Shown: positions 12,254-20,645 of the stretch, one piece after another
Layout: each line of letters starts with the position of its first letter
How positions within the stretch are numbered: position 1 is the stretch's first letter
From: Sporosarcina cyprini
Lineage (GTDB): Bacteria; Bacillota; Bacilli; Bacillales_A; Planococcaceae
DNA: 64,000 nucleotides
Assembly (NCBI RefSeq): GCF_022048975.1
Contig: NZ_JAKMHX010000028.1
Span: 62,001-126,000 of the forward strand
Reading direction: 5' to 3'
Position numbers and translations under genes: made by a program
The notes under the pieces: model-generated
Seen by the model: the letters and a program-made list of their open reading frames with translations, nothing else
Database searches by the model: none
What the model was told of the DNA's origin: nothing

Positions 12254-12367
12254 GTTTACCCGGTGATTATAGTCTCAGGCGGTGATAGAATCCGTTTACC
12301 TGGTGATAGAGCAGTCTCAGGCGGTGATACAACCATATTAACCGGTGATGGAACGGTTATAGGTGGT
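12254..12367. repeat. Degenerate 21-nt-period repeat, GGTGAT units
   Basis: This is the only clear structure in the 313-bp gap before 12469. The hexamer GGTGAT recurs at 12262, 12281, 12302, 12323 and 12344 (steps of 19, 21, 21, 21), with GGTGGT at 12362. Flanks alternate between TTTACC and GTCTCAGGC, giving a composite unit near 40 bp. One frame is open across the patch (12218-12406) and would read G-D every seven residues, but it has no start codon or ribosome site. It could be a worn repeat gene or an intergenic repeat family. Confidence 0.7.
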
Positions 12368-12468
12368 CTTCTTCATGATGTTGACGAATATATGAGGAGG
12401 TACTTTTAATGGTATATGTTTAACAACCTGATCCGGTATCTACAGTCCCGAAATCCTCATTCGCACGC

Positions 12469-13293
12469 TTACTTAACTTGAATCATACCGTCTTTCGTCT
12501 CGATAGAAAGCATATTGGTCCCTTCGCCGATTATTCCGGTCTTCTGATTATAACTTGGCAGTTCTACTTTAACTATTTCGCCACTCGTCAATACTTTTAG
12601 TGAGGACGGGGGTGTTTTATAGATAACCTGAATGTCGCCGGTTTTGCTTTTTAGTCTGACATCGGTTTGCTCTGTCGCTTCGGTCAATTTAATTTGTCCG
12701 TCGACTGACTTTGCCACAAGTGTTGTGCCCTTGCTCTCCCGAATGGTTACATTGCCGGAAGTTGTTGAAATGCTGCCATTTTCCATAACGCTGTTGTGAA
12801 TCGTTACATTTCCATCTGTCGATTGCAAATCAGATACTGACGCAGTCATATTCTGGATGGTTACTCTGCCTGTCGTTGATTTCACTTGAATTGCATCTAC
12901 AGCCAAGCCTTTTAAAATGGAATCTCCATCCTTATGGGAAATAGTAAGTGAAATCTCACGGGTCTTTGGAATTTGCATGATGATCTTTGGTTGAGAACCT
13001 ATCGTGATATAATCATTCCACTGCTTCTCATTTTTCTCTTTTACTATTAGTTTAGTCTCGTCATGGTCAATCGATAGTTGCTCCTCATTTCCCTTTTTCC
13101 CTTCCAATAGCACATGGATCTTATCGTCAGGGGAACTCGCCATTTCAATTGTCATCATTTGGAGATCCGCTTCAATAGCAGGGACAGCTTCGTATGTCCC
13201 GATGGTAATTGTTTCGGTTGGTTGTTTAAAGAAGATGAAAATTCCTAAGCCGATAGCCAAGAGTAAAACGGCCATTATTAATTTTTTTATCAT
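12469..13293 (-). CDS. DUF4097-type membrane-anchored beta-helix protein
   Basis: 274 residues with one N-terminal hydrophobic helix (residues 3-23) and a long extracytoplasmic part made of short repeating strands (TTGRVTIQNMTAS, STDGNVTIHNS, TTSGNVTIRESK, SVDGQIKLTEA), as in the DUF4097/LiaG-like family. Its ATG overlaps the stop of the permease gene upstream (TAATG), so it is the third gene of an ABC ATPase-permease operon. In related Bacillales loci such proteins accompany envelope-stress modules; a role here is inference from that context. Confidence 0.78.
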   Translation of the reverse strand: MIKKLIMAVLLLAIGLGIFIFFKQPTETITIGTYEAVPAIEADLQMMTIEMASSPDDKIHVLLEGKKGNEEQLSIDHDETKLIVKEKNEKQWNDYITIGSQPKIIMQIPKTREISLTISHKDGDSILKGLAVDAIQVKSTTGRVTIQNMTASVSDLQSTDGNVTIHNSVMENGSISTTSGNVTIRESKGTTLVAKSVDGQIKLTEATEQTDVRLKSKTGDIQVIYKTPPSSLKVLTSGEIVKVELPSYNQKTGIIGEGTNMLSIETKDGMIQVK

Positions 13294-13997
13294 TACACTA
13301 CGTCCTTTCGGTCAATATTGCGAATGGATAAATAAGCGATTCCTGCGCCTAGCAATGAGAATATCAGTGGTATTATAATTACATCACTAAGACTGAAAGA
13401 GGCACCACCATTGGAGACTGTGGAATTGATCAAAAATCCAATAATGACTGCTGATGTGATTGTCGCTGAGGTTGATTTCTTCCGCATGCCAAAATAGAGA
13501 GGGATTAATGCAATCGCTCCCATCATGATTGCATTCGTTACTGTTTTCGGGATTGTGGCGAGCATCTCTTGCATGGTAAATGTTCCTTCAAAAAGTCCGA
13601 GAGATGGTTGTAGGAAATAGGTGAGTACTTGCATGATCCAAGTACCCAGGAAAAGTCCAACGGTAGTTACCGTAAAAACAAGCAGCAGCTTGGACAGCAT
13701 CAGTACCTTTCGCCGGATAGGATAAGTAAATAATACATTGATTGTCTTGGTGCGGAACTCAGAAATGATGACACGTGACAGAATGACGCCGCCGAGTATG
13801 ATAAATGTTATGTTTGTCAGTAGCGTAACTAAGGTCAAAAATTCTTGGTAGGATGCCATCAAACCGTCTATATCGTGTTTCGAACTTAATGCTGCAAAAA
13901 TAACGAACCCATAGATTCCCACTATACATGAAAAGAAGCTTAGAAAATAGCGGGACATCCGGTGTTTTCTCCATTCGAGTTTAAGTAATTGCCACAT
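13293..13997 (-). CDS. ABC transporter permease (ABC-2 type)
   Basis: 234 residues from the ATG at 13997, which has a GGAGGG site 8 bp upstream; a longer reading to 14048 would lie mostly inside the ATPase gene. About six hydrophobic helices, with the first after a basic start MWQLLKLEWRKHRMSRYF, typical of ABC-2/BcrB-like permeases. It overlaps the ATPase gene by 17 bp. Together they likely export or remove a peptide or lipid-active compound; the substrate is not visible. Confidence 0.83.
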   Translation of the reverse strand: MWQLLKLEWRKHRMSRYFLSFFSCIVGIYGFVIFAALSSKHDIDGLMASYQEFLTLVTLLTNITFIILGGVILSRVIISEFRTKTINVLFTYPIRRKVLMLSKLLLVFTVTTVGLFLGTWIMQVLTYFLQPSLGLFEGTFTMQEMLATIPKTVTNAIMMGAIALIPLYFGMRKKSTSATITSAVIIGFLINSTVSNGGASFSLSDVIIIPLIFSLLGAGIAYLSIRNIDRKDVV

Positions 13998-14910
13998 GTT
14001 TTTTCCCTCCATTAATCCGATTGACAAAGTACTCTTCCAACGTTTCATGGAATGTGACGACTTCTTCTACATCGACACCTTGGAAAATAAGACGTTTGGT
14101 CAATGTTGCAGTTGTTTCCTTTGTTTTTGTCACATGCACAGTTTTCTCATCAACGATTTTTGCTTGCGTGTGATCAAACCCTTCGAGCAAGCGTTTGGCT
14201 TCCTTCACATTGCTGACAACCATTTTAATTGTCGGCTGATTCCGCTGACGCAAGGCAGACATTGAAATTTCCTCAATTAACTTTCCATCATCGATGACGC
14301 CAATGGTATCTGCAATCGATTCAATTTCGGAGATGATATGGCTAGAAATAAGTATCGTCATTCCATATTGGCGCTTCAATAATACAAGCAGCTCTCTTAC
14401 TTCTTTTATCCCGATTGGGTCCAGGCCATTAATTGGTTCATCTAAAATCAAGATTTTAGGTTTTGTTACAATGGCTCTAGCAATGGCAAGCCGCTGGCGC
14501 ATTCCAAGCGAAAATTCCTTTACTTTCTTTCGGTCGATATTACGCAATCCCACTGTATCCAGCACGCTCACAATATGGCTGTCGTCCTGCTGGCCAATAT
14601 ACGTGCAATGTATCTGCAGGTTTTCATAGGCCGTTAAATCCTCATAAAAGATAGGATACTCAATGAGGCTGCCAATCTCTTTCAAATAATGATAGGACAT
14701 GAGATTGACAGGATTTCCTTGAATGAATATGTCCCCGGATGACGGTTTGACCAGATTTAATAACATTTTCATAATCGTTGTTTTTCCTGCGCCATTGGGA
14801 CCGAGGAATCCGTAAATTTCTCCTTCTTTTATTTTCATGGTGACGTGATCGATCACAAGATCGGTTGCAAACCGTTTTGTCAGTTGATGTGTTTGAATGA
14901 TATAAGTCAT
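13981..14910 (-). CDS. ABC transporter ATP-binding protein (BcrA/YxlF-like)
   Basis: 309 residues. Walker A GPNGAGKTT, Q-loop region SLIEYPIFYEDLTAYENL, signature FSLGMRQRLAIARA, Walker B ILILDEPINGLD, followed by a C-terminal extension of about 85 residues as in bacitracin/lantibiotic-type exporters. It is the first gene of a three-gene minus-strand operon, divergent from a response regulator/histidine kinase pair. That is a common arrangement in which the two-component system controls the transporter. Confidence 0.88.
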   Translation of the reverse strand: MTYIIQTHQLTKRFATDLVIDHVTMKIKEGEIYGFLGPNGAGKTTIMKMLLNLVKPSSGDIFIQGNPVNLMSYHYLKEIGSLIEYPIFYEDLTAYENLQIHCTYIGQQDDSHIVSVLDTVGLRNIDRKKVKEFSLGMRQRLAIARAIVTKPKILILDEPINGLDPIGIKEVRELLVLLKRQYGMTILISSHIISEIESIADTIGVIDDGKLIEEISMSALRQRNQPTIKMVVSNVKEAKRLLEGFDHTQAKIVDEKTVHVTKTKETTATLTKRLIFQGVDVEEVVTFHETLEEYFVNRINGGKKHVAIT

Positions 14911-15060
14911 AGTGAACCTCCTGTCTAGTGCTTACCTTTATCGTACTAGTTGAAAGTAAAAACAAAGTAAACAGGAAGGAAAAAGTACGTAATCTTTTTA
15001 GATTCATATAGGTGCTTAGAGAAAAACTTGGTAGGATGTAGATAGAAGAGAGGGGATCAC

Positions 15061-15780
15061 ATGTCGGACGATGCAAGAATCTTAGTAGTGGATGATGAAA
15101 TCGGGATTATTAAGCTGCTGGAGATTACGTTGAGAAAAGAACATTTTACGCAAATTGTCACCGCCACTTCGAAAGAAGAAGCGCTGCAGGCGTTAGAGGA
15201 GAATGACTTTGATGTGATTTTGCTCGACGTCATGCTGCCTGACGGAGATGGGTTCACGCTTTGTTCCGCGATTCGGCAGCTGACAACCGTTCCGATTTTA
15301 TTCATTAGCGCCCGCTCTAGTGATTTTGATAAATTAACCGGACTTAGTGTAGGTGGAGATGATTATATTACAAAGCCGTTTAACCCGCTTGAAGTGGTGG
15401 CAAGAATCCGGGCGATATTACGCCGTCAGAGGGTCTATGAAACGCCTGCTCCCCCTGTGCCTAAAGTTTACGAGTATGAGGCTTTCAGCTTTTCACCTGA
15501 TGAAGCCGTACTGACAGTGGGAGGGGAATCGGTAGACACCACGGCCAAGGAGTTGGAGCTCCTTCATTTCTTTTGCAAACACCCGAACCGCGTGTTCACG
15601 ACGACACAGCTTTACGAAAACGTCTGGGGTGAGGATGTATTCGGGGAAGAGAAGACGGTCACTATTCATATAGCGAAACTGCGCAAAAAGCTTGGCGACG
15701 ATACAAGGAAGCCGAGAATCATAGTTAATTTACGAGGAATTGGCTATAAATTTATTCCTCCGAATGGAAAACCATCATGA
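15061..15780 (+). CDS. Response regulator, OmpR family
   Basis: 239 residues. The receiver domain has the acidic pocket VVDDE, phosphorylation site Asp56 in ILLDVMLPDGDG, and the conserved Lys in YITKPFNP. The C-terminal winged helix ends in KPRIIVNLRGIGYKF. It overlaps the histidine kinase gene by 4 bp and lies 150 bp from the divergent ABC operon, which is its most likely target. Confidence 0.93.
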   Translation: MSDDARILVVDDEIGIIKLLEITLRKEHFTQIVTATSKEEALQALEENDFDVILLDVMLPDGDGFTLCSAIRQLTTVPILFISARSSDFDKLTGLSVGGDDYITKPFNPLEVVARIRAILRRQRVYETPAPPVPKVYEYEAFSFSPDEAVLTVGGESVDTTAKELELLHFFCKHPNRVFTTTQLYENVWGEDVFGEEKTVTIHIAKLRKKLGDDTRKPRIIVNLRGIGYKFIPPNGKPS

Positions 15781-16862
15781 AAATACAAAGACGATTTATC
15801 ACACATTTCCTATTAGGAGTCCTGCTTTGGATTCTGCTGTTGGCCGCAACACTCCCCGTGACGATGGAGGGAATCCTGCCTCATTACGGTTTAGTCGGAG
15901 AAGGCTATGAGTGGGTCGTTCTCGTTGTCGTCGGGATTGTTTCCCTCATTAGCATCGTTTGGTTCGGCTGGTATTTTGGCAGCCCGCTCATCCAGATCAT
16001 GAGATGGATTAAACAGCTGGCCGAAGGGGATTTGGCTGCGTTCCATGACTATGAGAAAACATGCAAGAAGAATGGGAAATTCAAAATGCGTTATCAGCTC
16101 TATCAGGAAGTCATTGATCAATTGATGGATATGCGCGCACAGCTGGAAAGGGCCCGGATGGAACGTACAGAAGTGGAAGAGGCGAAACGTGACTGGATTG
16201 CAGGTATATCGCATGACTTGAAAACGCCGTTGACTTATATAAAAGGCTATTCTACTTTATTGCTAAACCCGGATTACAAATGGTCGGAAGAGGAACAACG
16301 CAACTTTGTGGATGAAATCGATAAAAAAGGAACGCATATGGAACAGCTCGTAGAAGACTTAAATCTCGCAATGCGATTTGATAGTTCCGAGGCAGTTCCG
16401 ATTCATAAAACGACACAGGATCTCGTCAGTTTTACGCGGGAGGTGCTCGCAGAAGTTAGCAACGATCTCCGTGCGCAGCTTCATCATTTTGAACTGCTGG
16501 CAGATGAACCAATCCAGGTTGCTTTTGATCCGAAGCTGCTAAAACGGGCATTGCATAATCTATTCATGAATGCCGTTGTTCATAATGAGTCGTCCGTGCA
16601 TATTGTGGCAGCCATCGAAGAACGGCTGGAACAAGTCGTAGTAACAATCCAGGATGACGGCGTCGGCATGACAGAGGATACATTGCGCAATGTATTCAAC
16701 CGATACTATCGTGGAACGACGACCGAGCAGACATCAGAGGGGACGGGCCTGGGAGTTGCCATCGTCAAAAGCCTGATTGAAGCACATGAAGGGACGATTC
16801 AAGTGGAAAGTGTCTTTCAGAAAGGGACGACCATCACCCTCACCTTGCCGAATCAATCGTAA
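15777..16862 (+). CDS. Sensor histidine kinase
   Basis: 361 residues with two membrane helices (about 8-30 and 45-67) separated by only ~15 residues, so there is no real outer sensor domain. A HAMP-like linker follows, then the H box AGISHDLKTPLTYIKGY with His146, N box NLFMNAVVHN, and G boxes DDGVGM and GTGLGVAIVK. The short outer loop is the pattern of intramembrane-sensing kinases, which often detect stress through a partner transporter; here the divergent ABC operon is the natural candidate. The partnership is inferred. Confidence 0.92.
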   Translation: MKIQRRFITHFLLGVLLWILLLAATLPVTMEGILPHYGLVGEGYEWVVLVVVGIVSLISIVWFGWYFGSPLIQIMRWIKQLAEGDLAAFHDYEKTCKKNGKFKMRYQLYQEVIDQLMDMRAQLERARMERTEVEEAKRDWIAGISHDLKTPLTYIKGYSTLLLNPDYKWSEEEQRNFVDEIDKKGTHMEQLVEDLNLAMRFDSSEAVPIHKTTQDLVSFTREVLAEVSNDLRAQLHHFELLADEPIQVAFDPKLLKRALHNLFMNAVVHNESSVHIVAAIEERLEQVVVTIQDDGVGMTEDTLRNVFNRYYRGTTTEQTSEGTGLGVAIVKSLIEAHEGTIQVESVFQKGTTITLTLPNQS

Positions 16863-16884
16863 ATGGACAGCAGTAAAAAGAAAA

Positions 16885-16923
16885 AAGGAAGAACAGAGTC
16901 TTTTCGGACTCGTCCTTCCTTTT
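16885..16923. terminator. Bidirectional terminator, kinase gene / hypothetical gene
   Basis: Imperfect long stem: AAAGGAAG at the left pairs with CTTCCTTT at the right, and GAGTC/GACTC closes the inner part. It is flanked by A-rich and T-rich tracts, so it can serve both converging genes. Confidence 0.75.
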
Positions 16924-16926
16924 ATG

Positions 16927-17190
16927 TTACTTCCCTGCTATGTTCAGGCACCAAGTAAAGTTCTCCCAAGCGGTATACCAGCCAGTGAAAAGCTCTTGCG
17001 AATCATCCCAACGTACTTCAAACTTCTTCTGGCCGTCCACTTCTATTAAATACAGCTCTAGAGTAGGATCCTCCTTAGACACCGCTAGCTTCATGCCGTT
17101 TTGTAGTTCTTCCTCGGTAAACTCGACATCTGAAACGGAACGTACCTGTGCTTGTTCGAATACTGCTTTGTTACTGATTCTATAATTCAT
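16927..17190 (-). CDS. Hypothetical protein, 87 residues
   Basis: I do not recognise this family. The ATG at 17190 is chosen because GGAGGTTATT lies directly upstream; an ATG further upstream lacks a site. The protein is soluble and acidic with several Trp and Glu residues (KFEVRWDDSQELFTGWYTAWENFTWCLN), no signal peptide and no membrane segment. It stands alone on the minus strand between the kinase gene and the yunF-like gene. Confidence 0.65.
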   Translation of the reverse strand: MNYRISNKAVFEQAQVRSVSDVEFTEEELQNGMKLAVSKEDPTLELYLIEVDGQKKFEVRWDDSQELFTGWYTAWENFTWCLNIAGK

Positions 17191-17514
17191 AATAACCTCC
17201 AAATTAAACAATTAACTTTTATCCAAACTCGTTCTGCAAACGATAGAACTACAAGAGTATATACTAAAGCATTTAGCGATGAAATCAAGCATTAAATTAG
17301 CAGCTGGAGGTTCCATTGAACGATGTGGCGCAGTTCATTTCCTGCATAAAAAGGAATGCCCCGGGTCTCATGCCTTCCGGCAGGCGGATTCGGACGGTTA
17401 CTGCTATTCCATATAGGGAAAGGGGAGAGTGTGAATTAAAATGCAAACTAGCAATGCATCCGGTTAGGCATATGCTATGATGGATTATACGAAATCTAGA
17501 AAGGGGAGAGGGCA
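17191..17514. other. Gap with little recognisable content
   Basis: 324 bp between divergent genes. The only element seen is an extended -10-like TGCTATGAT (17474-17482) placed to serve the gene starting at 17515; no convincing -35 accompanies it. A minus-strand open frame here (17297-17515) has no ribosome site and starts inside the next gene, so it is not called. Confidence 0.4.
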
Positions 17515-18378
17515 TTGATTCAAGTCGGTTTGACAGGATGGGGAGATCATCCCGATGTTTATAGCCCCACTTCGAATGCCAAAGAGAAATTGATTGATTA
17601 CAGTACCCATTTCCCGATCGTCGAATTGGATTCGAGTTTTTACGCCATTCAACCGGAGCGGAATATCCGGAAATGGATCAGGGAAACGCCCGATACTTTT
17701 CAATTTATCGTCAAGGCGTACCAAGGCATGACTGGCCATCAGAGAGGGAAGATCCCGTATGATACGCCGGAAGAGATGTTTCAGGCATTCCGTTTGTCGA
17801 TCGGGCCTTTGAAGGAAGCGGGAAAGCTTGCGATGGTGCTTGTTCAATTTCCGCCATGGTTTGATTGCATCCGGGCGCACGTTGAAGAAATCAGATACAT
17901 ATGCAGAGAGCTGGCGGATTATGACGTGGCGATTGAGTTTCGCCATCAGAGCTGGTATTCCGACGAATTTAAGGAGAAGACACTCGAGCTGCTGCGGGAA
18001 TTGAAGGCAATTCATACGGTGTGCGATGAACCGCAGGCTGGAGAAGGCAGTGTGCCGCTCGTTCCGATCGCAACCCGTGCCGATAAAACATTTGTCCGTC
18101 TGCATGGCCGGAATGTGGGTGGCTGGCGCAACGTTACAGGCGATAGCAAAGAGTGGCGCAAAGTGCGGTATCTCTATAATTATTCCGATGAGGAGCTGGA
18201 GGAAATCGGGGCGGCGGTTGCCGACCTTGAAAAGCAGTCGGAACAGATTTACATCGTGTTCAACAACAATTCCGGAGGGCATGCGGCAGAGAATGCAAAG
18301 CGTTTTCAGCGTATGCAAGGACTGGATAGTGCCGGCCTTGCATCGAAGCAGTTGGACCTCTTTGGAGGAGATGAGTAA
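17515..18378 (+). CDS. yunF: DUF72 family protein, YunF-like
   Basis: 287 residues starting at a TTG preceded by GGGGAGAGGG. DUF72 proteins adopt a TIM-barrel fold; the family features GLTGWGDHPDVY at the start, the central VLVQFPPW, the conserved AIEFRHQSWY and the terminal YIVFNNNSGGHAAENAKRF are all present. No reaction is established for the family. Its TAATG overlap with the next gene and the order yunF-yunE-yunD match B. subtilis. Confidence 0.88.
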   Translation: MIQVGLTGWGDHPDVYSPTSNAKEKLIDYSTHFPIVELDSSFYAIQPERNIRKWIRETPDTFQFIVKAYQGMTGHQRGKIPYDTPEEMFQAFRLSIGPLKEAGKLAMVLVQFPPWFDCIRAHVEEIRYICRELADYDVAIEFRHQSWYSDEFKEKTLELLRELKAIHTVCDEPQAGEGSVPLVPIATRADKTFVRLHGRNVGGWRNVTGDSKEWRKVRYLYNYSDEELEEIGAAVADLEKQSEQIYIVFNNNSGGHAAENAKRFQRMQGLDSAGLASKQLDLFGGDE

Positions 18379-19202
18379 TGGAATACGTATTATTAGCGAT
18401 TATCGGTGCGCTTGCAGGTGTGCTTGGATCGATCGTCGGCTTAGGGGGCGGGACGATCCTTGTACCCCTTACATTGCTCGTCGGCATTGATCTCGGTTGG
18501 ATTCCCGGCATCACACCGCAAAGTGTTGTCGGATTGTCCGTCATCATGATGATCTTCAACGGGCTTTCTTCGACCATATCTCACATGAAGGTAAAGACGG
18601 TCGATTATCAAAGCGGCTTCATTTTCTTTATAGGAACGGTCCCAGGGACTTTGATTGGGGCATTTGTGAATAAAAATGTAGACTTGCCATCATTTAATTT
18701 ATATTTTGGTATTTTGCTTATAGTGCTGGCTGTTTTATTGCTCGCTCGAAAATATTTGAAGCCGATCCATTGGTTTGTCAATCATGGGAAGGAACGTGTC
18801 TTCATTGATCCAAAAGGAGAAACCCATGTATATGGCTATCCGATCTGGTTTGCCTTGCTGCTCACGTTTGTGATTGGCTTCACGTCCGGACTCTTCGGCA
18901 TCGGCGGGGGAACGATGATCGTGCCGGCGATGATTTTACTGTTCTTATTTCCTCCGCATGTTGCGGTCGGCACATCGATGTTTATGGTGTTTTTATCAGC
19001 AATCGTCAACTCAATCACGCATATTTCGCTCGGGCATGTGCCTTGGCTGTATACACTCCCGGTCATTCCAGGCGCGTACATCGGCGGTACGATCGGTTCG
19101 ATGCTGAATAAAAAAATGAATTCGGAAACGCTTGTTGTTGTTCTGCGAGTCATTTTATTGCTGTTTGGAATTCGATCGATCATTGAAGGGATCTGGGGTT
19201 GA
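18378..19202 (+). CDS. yunE: TauE/SafE family membrane transporter, YunE-like
   Basis: 274 residues with about eight membrane helices in two homologous halves. Each half starts with the glycine-rich motif of the family: GVLGSIVGLGGGTILVP and GLFGIGGGTMIVPA. TauE/SafE proteins export or import sulfonates, sulfite and other organic anions; the substrate here is unknown. The start overlaps yunF and the stop lies next to the yunD ATG, so the three form one operon. Confidence 0.88.
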   Translation: MEYVLLAIIGALAGVLGSIVGLGGGTILVPLTLLVGIDLGWIPGITPQSVVGLSVIMMIFNGLSSTISHMKVKTVDYQSGFIFFIGTVPGTLIGAFVNKNVDLPSFNLYFGILLIVLAVLLLARKYLKPIHWFVNHGKERVFIDPKGETHVYGYPIWFALLLTFVIGFTSGLFGIGGGTMIVPAMILLFLFPPHVAVGTSMFMVFLSAIVNSITHISLGHVPWLYTLPVIPGAYIGGTIGSMLNKKMNSETLVVVLRVILLLFGIRSIIEGIWG

Positions 19203-19203
19203 A

Positions 19204-20604
19204 ATGAAGGAATCTATTATCTCAATTCATCTTTACCATACAAATGATCTTCATAGCCATTTTGATAACTGGCCTAAAATCGGCCGGTATTTAAAAGAGA
19301 ACAAAGAAAAGCATCAGCTGCAAGGCGATGCTTGTTTTGTATTCGATATCGGCGATCATATCGACAGATCCCATCCCTATACCGAGGGCACGAGGGGAAA
19401 GGGGAATGTCGCCCTTTTGAACAGCGCGGGATTCGATGCAGTGACAATCGGCAACAATGAAGGGATCACGTTGTCGAAGAATGCATTGAACACTTTATAT
19501 GAAGGGGCGGCGTTCGACGTGATCCTCTGTAATTTGGAGGAACCGGACGGGACGTTTCCCAAGTGGCTGAAGCCGTATCGCATCTTTGTGACAGCAGAAG
19601 GCGTGCGCATCGGTGTAATCGGTGCAACGGCGATGTACCCGGCTTTTTACTCCCGTTTGGGGTGGAAGATAACAGAACCGCATGCCGCCCTTCGAAAGAT
19701 CGTGGCGGAAATAGAAGGACAGGCGGATGTTCTAATTTGCCTATCCCATCTAGGTATCCATGAGGACCGGAAGCTTGCAGAAGAACTTGATTCGATTGAT
19801 GTGATCCTTGGTGCGCACACCCATCATTTATTCACGGAAGGGGAATGGATCGGGGATACAATATTGGCCGCGACGGGGAAATTCGGAATGTATGTCGGGC
19901 ATGTCTCGCTTGAATACGACGTTGAGAAAAAACGAATCACGCGTAAAGAGGCGGCTGTCGTCCGCTGTGATGGGTTGGACAGTGACCCGGGAGATACGGC
20001 AATGGTCAATGGATTGATGGACCGCGGAAAAAAGACGCTGGATGAAAACGTCTTTTATAATATTGAGTCGATGCCGCAGGAATTGTTCGGTCCAAGCAAG
20101 CTGTCCTCTTTCTTCGGAGAGGCGCTAATTGCCTACACAGAGGCCGACTGTGCATTGTTCAACGCAGGTATCTTTCTAGGCGGTCTGGAAGACGGCTGGG
20201 TTACCAAAGGGGATCTGCATGCTTTGCTGCCTCATCCCATTAACCCGTGCATCGTTAGTCTAAGCGGCAGAGAGTTGCTTGAGCTGTATGAGCTCTCCCT
20301 GAACGATGAGCTGCCGCTGACAGAAGTGAGAGGTCTTGGCTTTCGCGGCACCTTAATGGGAGCTATGATCCGTGAACGGCTGGGGATGAAGGAAGGAACC
20401 TTGTGTATCGGTGGCGAGGAAGTGGAGGAAGACAAGAGCTATCGGCTAGTTACCTTGGACATGTTCACCTTTGGCTACTTCTTTCCGTTATTGAAGGACG
20501 CGCCAAAGGAGTATATTATGCCTGAATTGATCCGCGATGTCGTCGGTTGGTTTGGCAAACGCCGGCTGGAAGAGAGCCGGAATGACGATCAGCAAATGGA
20601 ATGA
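19204..20604 (+). CDS. yunD: Cytoplasmic 5'-nucleotidase/UshA-type metallophosphatase, YunD-like
   Basis: 466 residues from the ATG at 19204, two bases after the yunE stop. The N-terminal calcineurin-like phosphoesterase carries the metal motifs HTNDLHSH, GDHID, GNNE, LSHLG and GAHTHH. The C-terminal half is the 5'-nucleotidase substrate domain (ALFNAGIF, PHPINPCIV). There is no signal peptide, so it acts in the cytoplasm, unlike secreted UshA. It hydrolyses phosphate esters of nucleotides or related compounds; the exact substrate is unknown. Confidence 0.88.
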   Translation: MKESIISIHLYHTNDLHSHFDNWPKIGRYLKENKEKHQLQGDACFVFDIGDHIDRSHPYTEGTRGKGNVALLNSAGFDAVTIGNNEGITLSKNALNTLYEGAAFDVILCNLEEPDGTFPKWLKPYRIFVTAEGVRIGVIGATAMYPAFYSRLGWKITEPHAALRKIVAEIEGQADVLICLSHLGIHEDRKLAEELDSIDVILGAHTHHLFTEGEWIGDTILAATGKFGMYVGHVSLEYDVEKKRITRKEAAVVRCDGLDSDPGDTAMVNGLMDRGKKTLDENVFYNIESMPQELFGPSKLSSFFGEALIAYTEADCALFNAGIFLGGLEDGWVTKGDLHALLPHPINPCIVSLSGRELLELYELSLNDELPLTEVRGLGFRGTLMGAMIRERLGMKEGTLCIGGEEVEEDKSYRLVTLDMFTFGYFFPLLKDAPKEYIMPELIRDVVGWFGKRRLEESRNDDQQME

Positions 20605-20645
20605 ACGGCTCCTTGCCTGCATATATTTATGTAGGAGGAGTCGTT

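Noticed and set aside
12254-12367. Possible CRISPR array in the GGTGAT repeat patch
   Set aside because: The spacing is only about 21 nt, the copies are degenerate, there are no unique spacers of 30 nt or more, and no cas genes are present.
17297-17515. Minus-strand frame between the hypothetical gene and yunF
   Set aside because: No ribosome site, unlikely composition, and it starts in the first codon of yunF.
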